From assembly GCF_002705925.1 (NCBI RefSeq), contig NZ_NKRE01000001.1, positions 3,984,783 through 4,048,782 on the forward strand: DNA of 64,000 bases. Direction: 5' to 3'. Shown here one piece after another: positions 59,416 through 64,000 of the stretch (positions within the stretch are counted from its first letter, which is position 1; each line of letters starts with the position of its first letter). A program made the position numbers and the translations under genes. Source of the DNA: Mycobacterium ostraviense. Lineage in GTDB: Bacteria > Actinomycetota > Actinomycetes > Mycobacteriales > Mycobacteriaceae. The notes under the pieces were generated by a model. It saw only the letters and a list, made by a program, of their open reading frames with translations. It was not told the DNA's origin and ran no database searches.

Positions 59416-61008
59416 ATGACCGGCGACAGCGTAAGGAAGCCGATCCGCCGCGCGTTGATCAGCGTGTACGACAAAACCGGGCTGGTGGAGCTGGCTCAGG
59501 GCCTGACGGCGGCCGGCGTCGAGATCGTCTCCACCGGATCGACGGCGAAGACCATTGCCAGCAAAGGCATTCCGGTAACCCGCATCGAGGAGCTCACCGG
59601 CTTTCCGGAGGTGCTCGACGGCCGGGTCAAGACCTTGCACCCACGGGTGCACGCCGGGCTGCTGGCCGACCTGCGCAAGCCCGAACACCAGGCCGCGCTG
59701 GACAAACTCGGGGTCGCGGCGTTCGAACTGCTGGTGGTCAACCTGTACCCGTTCAGCCAGACCGTCGAATCCGGCGCCGGCATCGACGAATGCGTCGAAC
59801 AGATCGACATCGGCGGGCCCTCGATGGTGCGGGCGGCGGCCAAGAATTTTCCCAGCGTGGCCGTGGTCACCGACCCACTCGGGTACGACGGGGTGCTTGC
59901 CGCGCTGCGCAGCGGCGGATTTAGCCTCGGCGAGCGTAAAAAGCTGGCGTCGCTGGCATTTCAGCACACCGCCGACTACGACATCGCCGTCGCGAGCTGG
60001 ATGCAGTCGACACTGGCGCCCGAGCGCCCCGATCAGTCCGAGCCCGGATTCCCGCATTGGTTCGCCAGGAACTGGCGCCGTCAGGCGATCCTGCGCTACG
60101 GCGAGAACCCGCACCAGCAGGCCGCCCTCTACACCGACCCGGGCGCGTGGCCAGGGCTGGCACAAGCCGAGCAGCTGCACGGAAAAGAGATGTCCTACAA
60201 CAACTTCACCGACGCGGACGCGGCCTGGCGGGCGGCCTTCGATCACGAACAAGTCTGTGTGGCCATCATCAAGCACGCCAACCCCTGCGGCATCGCAATC
60301 TCGTCGGTGTCCGTCGCCGACGCACATCGCAAGGCCCATGCCTGCGACCCGCTGAGCGCCTACGGCGGCGTGATCGCGGCCAACACCGAGGTCAGCGTCG
60401 AGATGGCGGAGTACGTCAGCACCATCTTCACCGAAGTCATCGTCGCGCCGGCGTATGAGCCGGGTGCCCTAGAGCTTTTGGCGCGCAAGAAGAACGTCCG
60501 GGTGCTGCTGGCGCCCGAACCGCAGAACGGCGGCACCGAATTGCGTCCGATCAGCGGAGGGCTGCTGATGCAGCAGCGCGACCAGCTTGACACACCCGGC
60601 GATAACCCGGCCAACTGGACGCTGGCAACCGGATCACCGGCCGACCCGGCGACGTTGACCGACCTGGTGTTCGCCTGGCGCGCCTGCCGCGCGGTCAAGT
60701 CGAACGCGATCGTGATCGTCGCCGACGGGGCCACCGTGGGGGTCGGCATGGGTCAGGTCAATCGGGTCGACGCCGCGCGGCTGGCCGTTGAACGAGGTAA
60801 TGCTCGCGGCGGCGAGCGAGTGCGCGGCGCCGTCGCGGCATCAGATGCCTTCTTCCCGTTCCCCGACGGACTGCAGACGCTGGCCGATGCCGGGGTCAAG
60901 GCGATCGTTCATCCCGGCGGGTCGGTGCGCGATGACGAGGTAACCGCCGCGGCGGGCGAAGCCGGGGTCGCCTTGTATCTGACCGGAGCGCGTCACTTCG
61001 CTCATTAA
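59416..61008 (+). CDS. purH: Bifunctional AICAR formyltransferase/IMP cyclohydrolase PurH
   Basis: A 530-residue bifunctional enzyme. Residues about 1-200 are IMP cyclohydrolase (RALISVYDKTGLVELAQGL, STGSTAKTIASKGIPVTR, DGRVKTLHPRVHAGLLADL). The rest is AICAR transformylase: LRYGENPHQQAALY, IIKHANPCGIAISSV (with the catalytic His pair), and AFFPFPDGLQTLADAGVKAI near the end. It performs the last two steps to IMP. ATG 59416 lies seven bases after the purN stop. Matches Rv0957. Confidence 0.97.
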   Translation: MTGDSVRKPIRRALISVYDKTGLVELAQGLTAAGVEIVSTGSTAKTIASKGIPVTRIEELTGFPEVLDGRVKTLHPRVHAGLLADLRKPEHQAALDKLGVAAFELLVVNLYPFSQTVESGAGIDECVEQIDIGGPSMVRAAAKNFPSVAVVTDPLGYDGVLAALRSGGFSLGERKKLASLAFQHTADYDIAVASWMQSTLAPERPDQSEPGFPHWFARNWRRQAILRYGENPHQQAALYTDPGAWPGLAQAEQLHGKEMSYNNFTDADAAWRAAFDHEQVCVAIIKHANPCGIAISSVSVADAHRKAHACDPLSAYGGVIAANTEVSVEMAEYVSTIFTEVIVAPAYEPGALELLARKKNVRVLLAPEPQNGGTELRPISGGLLMQQRDQLDTPGDNPANWTLATGSPADPATLTDLVFAWRACRAVKSNAIVIVADGATVGVGMGQVNRVDAARLAVERGNARGGERVRGAVAASDAFFPFPDGLQTLADAGVKAIVHPGGSVRDDEVTAAAGEAGVALYLTGARHFAH

Positions 61009-61097
61009 GGCCCACTGAGGGCAGGAAAGTGGCCGGAAAGTCAGCGTTGACATCCACTCTCGTCGCCAGAAGAAAGATGGCGTCGTAGCGTGGAGTG

Positions 61098-62480
61098 GTG
61101 ACTTCACCGAGCAACCTGCCGCGCACCGTCGGCGAGCTACGTGCCTCCGGTCATCGTGAGCGGGGGGTCAAGCAAGAAATCCGGGAAAACCTGCTGACCG
61201 CGTTGGCCGAGGGTGACGAGGTCTGGCCGGGCATTCTGGGCTTCGAGGACACGGTGTTGCCGCAAGTGGAGCGGGCCCTGATCGCAGGTCATGACTTCGT
61301 CCTGCTCGGCGAACGCGGCCAGGGCAAGACCCGGCTGCTGCGCGCGTTGACCGGACTGCTCGACGAGTGGACGCCGGTGATCGCCGGAGCCGAACTGGGG
61401 GAGCACCCGTACCGGCCGATCACGCCGGAATCGATCCGGCGGGCCGCGCAACTGCGTGACGACCTGCCGGTGGCATGGAAGCATCGCAGCGAGCGCTACA
61501 CGGAGAAGCTGGCTACCCCCGACACCAGCGTGGCCGACCTGGTCGGTGACATCGACCCGATCAAGGTCGCCGAGGGCCGCAGTCTCGGCGACCCCGAGAC
61601 CATCGCCTACGGCCTGATCCCGCGGGCACATCGTGGCATCGTCGCGGTCAACGAATTGCCCGACCTGGCCGAGCGCATCCAGGTGTCGATGCTCAACGTC
61701 ATGGAGGAGCGCGACATCCAGGTCCGCGGCTACACGCTGCGGCTGCCGTTGGACGTCCTGGTCGTCGCCAGCGCCAACCCCGAGGACTACACCAACCGCG
61801 GTCGGATCATCACGCCGCTCAAGGACCGCTTCGGCGCCGAAATCCGTACCCACTACCCGCAGGAGCTGGACGCGGAAGTGGGTGTGATCGTGCAGGAGGC
61901 GCACCTGAGCGCACAGGTGCCCGACTATCTGATGCAGGTGATCGCGCGGTTCGCCCGGTACCTGCGGGAGTCGCACTCGATCGACCAACGGTCCGGGGTG
62001 TCGGCCCGGTTCGCTATCGCGGCGGCGGAAACGGTCGCGGCGGCGGCGCGGCACCGCGGCGCGGTGCTGGGGGAGACCGATCCGGTGGCCCGGGTGGTCG
62101 ATCTGGGCACGATCATCGACGTGTTGCGGGGCAAGCTGGAGTTCGAGTCCGGTGAGGAGGGCCGTGAACAGGCCGTACTCGAGCATCTGTTGCGCCGCTC
62201 GACCGCCGACACCGCGTCCCGCGTGCTCGGCGGCATCGACGTCGGGCAATTGGTGACGGCCGTCGAGCGGGGTTCGGCGGTGACGACAGGAGAGCGGGTG
62301 TCGGCCAAGGACGTGCTGGCCGCCGTTCCGGGTCTGCCCGTCGTCGACAGGATCGCCAGAAAGCTGGGCGCGGAATCCGAGGGTGAGCGCGCCGCCGCAC
62401 TGGAACTCGCGTTGGAGGCGTTGTACCTTGCCAAACGCATCGACAAGGTGTCCGGGGAAGGCCAAACCGTCTATGGCTAA
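61098..62480 (+). CDS. AAA+ ATPase of the magnesium-chelatase/MoxR-like type (Rv0958-like)
   Basis: A 460-residue AAA+ protein. Walker A FVLLGERGQGKTRLLRAL near residue 68, Walker B GIVAVNELPDLAER, sensor-1 VLVVASANPEDYTNRG, and the arginine-finger region. It has a typical C-terminal lid. It is annotated as magnesium chelatase in M. tuberculosis, but in an organism without chlorophyll it is better seen as a MoxR/CbbQ-like ATPase paired with a VWA protein. Its stop overlaps the start of the VWA gene by eight bases (ATGGCTAA). I chose GTG 61098; another GTG directly precedes it. Confidence 0.88.
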   Translation: MTSPSNLPRTVGELRASGHRERGVKQEIRENLLTALAEGDEVWPGILGFEDTVLPQVERALIAGHDFVLLGERGQGKTRLLRALTGLLDEWTPVIAGAELGEHPYRPITPESIRRAAQLRDDLPVAWKHRSERYTEKLATPDTSVADLVGDIDPIKVAEGRSLGDPETIAYGLIPRAHRGIVAVNELPDLAERIQVSMLNVMEERDIQVRGYTLRLPLDVLVVASANPEDYTNRGRIITPLKDRFGAEIRTHYPQELDAEVGVIVQEAHLSAQVPDYLMQVIARFARYLRESHSIDQRSGVSARFAIAAAETVAAAARHRGAVLGETDPVARVVDLGTIIDVLRGKLEFESGEEGREQAVLEHLLRRSTADTASRVLGGIDVGQLVTAVERGSAVTTGERVSAKDVLAAVPGLPVVDRIARKLGAESEGERAAALELALEALYLAKRIDKVSGEGQTVYG

Positions 62481-64000
62481 GCCTTTTGGGGCGCACTCTT
62501 CGCGCTACTCGGCCTACACCGGCGGACCCGACCCGCTGGCGCCGCCGGTCGACTTGCGTGAGGCGCTCGAACAGATCGGCCAGGACGTGATGGCCGGCAC
62601 TTCGCCGCGCCGGGCATTGTCCGAGCTGCTGCGCCGCGGCACCAAGACGATGCCCGGCGCCGACCGGTTGGCCGCCGAGGCAAACCGGCGCCGACGGGAG
62701 CTGTTGCGCCGCAACAATTTAGACGGCACGTTGCAGGAGATCAAAAGACTGCTCGACGAAGCGGTGCTGGCCGAACGCAAGGCATTGGCCCGCGCGCTGG
62801 ACGATGACGCCCGATTCTCGGAGCTGCAGTTGGATGCGTTACCGCCGTCGCCGGCCAAAGCTGTTCAGGAGCTTTCCGAGTACCGCTGGCGCAGCGGTGA
62901 GGCCCGCGAAAAATACGACCAGATCAAGGATTTGCTCGGCCGCGAGCTGCTGGACCAACGCTTTGCCGGGATGAAGCAGGCGCTAGAAGGTGCGACCGAC
63001 GAGGATCGTCGCCGGGTCAACGAGATGCTGGACGATCTCAACGACCTGTTGGACAAGCACGCCCGCGGCGAGGATACCCCGCAGGACTTCCAAGACTTCA
63101 TGGACAAGCACGGCGAGTTCTTTCCGGAGAACCCGCGCAATGTCGAGGAGCTGCTGGACTCGCTGGCCAAGCGGGCAGCCGCGGCGCAGCGGTTCCGCAA
63201 TAGTCTTAGCCAGGAGCAGCGCGATGAGCTTGATGCGTTGGCGCAGCAGGCATTTGGGTCGCCGTCGCTGATGCAGGCGCTGAGCCGGCTCGATAGCCAT
63301 CTGCAAGCCGCGCGCCCCGGCGAGGACTGGACCGGATCCGAGCAGTTCTCCGGTGACAACCCGTTCGGTATGGGCGAGGGCACCCAGGCGCTGGCCGATA
63401 TCGCTGAGCTGGAGCAGCTGGCCGAGCAATTGTCGCAGAGCTACCCGGGCGCCACCATGGACGACGTCGACCTGGACGCGCTGGCCCGCCAGCTCGGCGA
63501 CCAGGCCGCCGTCGACGCCAGGACGCTCGCCGAATTGGAACGCGCACTAGTCAATCAGGGTTTCTTGGATCGTGGTTCCGACGGCCAGTGGCGGCTGTCG
63601 CCCAAGGCGATGCGCAGGCTGGGCGAGACCGCGTTACGTGATGTGGTGCAACAGCTTTCCGGACGTCGTGGCGAACGGGACCACCGGCGCGCCGGAGCTG
63701 CCGGAGAGTTGACCGGTGCGACCAGGCCCTGGCAGTTCGGTGATACCGAGCCGTGGAACATCTCCCGGACGCTGACCAATGCCGTGCTGCGCCAGGCAGG
63801 GACGCACACCCTGGACGGGCCACTGCGGATCACCGTCGACGACGTTGAGGTGTCCGATACCGAAACCCGTACCCAGGCCGCGGTTGCGCTGCTGGTCGAC
63901 ACCTCGTTTTCAATGGTGATGGAAAATCGCTGGCTGCCGATGAAGCGAACGGCACTGGCGCTCAACCACCTGGTGTGTACGCGGTTCCGCTCAGATGCCC
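62473..64000 (+). CDS. VWA-domain protein partner of the ATPase (Rv0959-like), 3' end outside window
   Basis: Open from ATG 62473 (MAKPFGAHSSRYSAYTGGPD) to the right edge, about 509 residues seen. The N-terminal part is a helical, charged scaffold rich in Arg, Glu and Leu (RRALSELLRRGTKTMPGADR; DEDRRRVNEMLDDLNDLLDK). The von Willebrand factor A domain begins near the edge, with its metal-ion-dependent adhesion site DTSFSMVMENRW visible. The ATPase stop falls within its first codons, so the two are translationally coupled. Together they resemble MoxR/VWA or BchI/BchD-type pairs used to remodel a target enzyme. No target gene is seen beside it. Confidence 0.85.
   Translation, partial: MAKPFGAHSSRYSAYTGGPDPLAPPVDLREALEQIGQDVMAGTSPRRALSELLRRGTKTMPGADRLAAEANRRRRELLRRNNLDGTLQEIKRLLDEAVLAERKALARALDDDARFSELQLDALPPSPAKAVQELSEYRWRSGEAREKYDQIKDLLGRELLDQRFAGMKQALEGATDEDRRRVNEMLDDLNDLLDKHARGEDTPQDFQDFMDKHGEFFPENPRNVEELLDSLAKRAAAAQRFRNSLSQEQRDELDALAQQAFGSPSLMQALSRLDSHLQAARPGEDWTGSEQFSGDNPFGMGEGTQALADIAELEQLAEQLSQSYPGATMDDVDLDALARQLGDQAAVDARTLAELERALVNQGFLDRGSDGQWRLSPKAMRRLGETALRDVVQQLSGRRGERDHRRAGAAGELTGATRPWQFGDTEPWNISRTLTNAVLRQAGTHTLDGPLRITVDDVEVSDTETRTQAAVALLVDTSFSMVMENRWLPMKRTALALNHLVCTRFRSDA

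Overview
This is a slow-growing, non-tuberculous Mycobacterium. The DNA is GC-rich with many GTG/TTG starts. It carries PE, PPE (SVP and MPTR) and PE_PGRS genes, an antigen-85-like mycolyltransferase, the two-protein NHEJ system (Ku and LigD), several F420-type luciferase-fold oxidoreductases, and Pst phosphate uptake linked to the kinase PknD. From memory of M. tuberculosis gene order, the backbone is colinear with roughly Rv0909 to Rv0959. It also holds genes that block lacks (cobF, an AurF-like diiron gene, an enoyl-CoA hydratase, an intact mycolyltransferase), so it is not from the M. tuberculosis complex; an M. kansasii-like relative would fit. No database search was run.

Layout. 0-3 kb: 3' part of a PPE-MPTR gene. 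3-9 kb: an MT0933-type toxin-antitoxin pair, two VOC proteins, two membrane proteins, a carotenoid-oxygenase-like enzyme coupled to a thiolase-like protein. 9.3-12.5 kb: a PPE/PE pair and an MFS symporter. 12.5-17.4 kb: an accessory stretch with tRNA-Arg(CCT), a duplicated tRNA 3' end (attachment-site scar), a decayed gene, two type II toxin-antitoxin loci, an F420-type oxidoreductase, and a fusion of gamma-glutamylcyclotransferase with poly-gamma-glutamate hydrolase. 17.5-20.7 kb: NRAMP transporter and two NAD(P)-linked oxidoreductases. 21-27.5 kb: pstS-pstC-pstA, facing pknD and a second pstS. 27.6-33 kb: ku and ligD diverge, and ligD overlaps a FAH/metallo-beta-lactamase fusion. 33-37 kb: a 13E12-type remnant, an enoyl-CoA hydratase, an oxidoreductase and a STAS-kinase regulator. 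37-42 kb: flavoprotein, diiron oxygenase, cobF and PE_PGRS. 42-48.7 kb: Fpg-like glycosylase, SDR, pgi, mycolyltransferase, chorismate mutase and a frameshifted PPE-MPTR pseudogene. 48.7-64 kb: uvrD1, membrane protein, M23 peptidase, sucCD, oxidoreductase, an Rv0954-like protein, perM, purN-purH, and an ATPase/VWA pair running off the right edge.

How genes work together. PstS, PstC and PstA form the periplasmic and membrane parts of a phosphate importer, with PknD and a second PstS alongside; no ATPase gene is present, so the ATPase must be elsewhere. Ku and LigD make a complete NHEJ machine. SucC and SucD form succinyl-CoA synthetase, sharing an intergenic CRP-type site with the M23 peptidase. 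PurN and PurH are adjacent purine-pathway genes. Start overlaps (TGATG, GTGA, ATGA) indicate translational coupling in many pairs.

Most notable: the cyclotransferase/poly-gamma-glutamate hydrolase fusion next to an F420-type enzyme gene; the tRNA-Arg scar with tandem toxin-antitoxin loci; the diiron/flavoprotein/cobF block; a 99-bp perfect in-frame duplication in the PPE gene; a 22-bp perfect palindrome at 36.9 kb; and four 11-bp direct repeats before purN.
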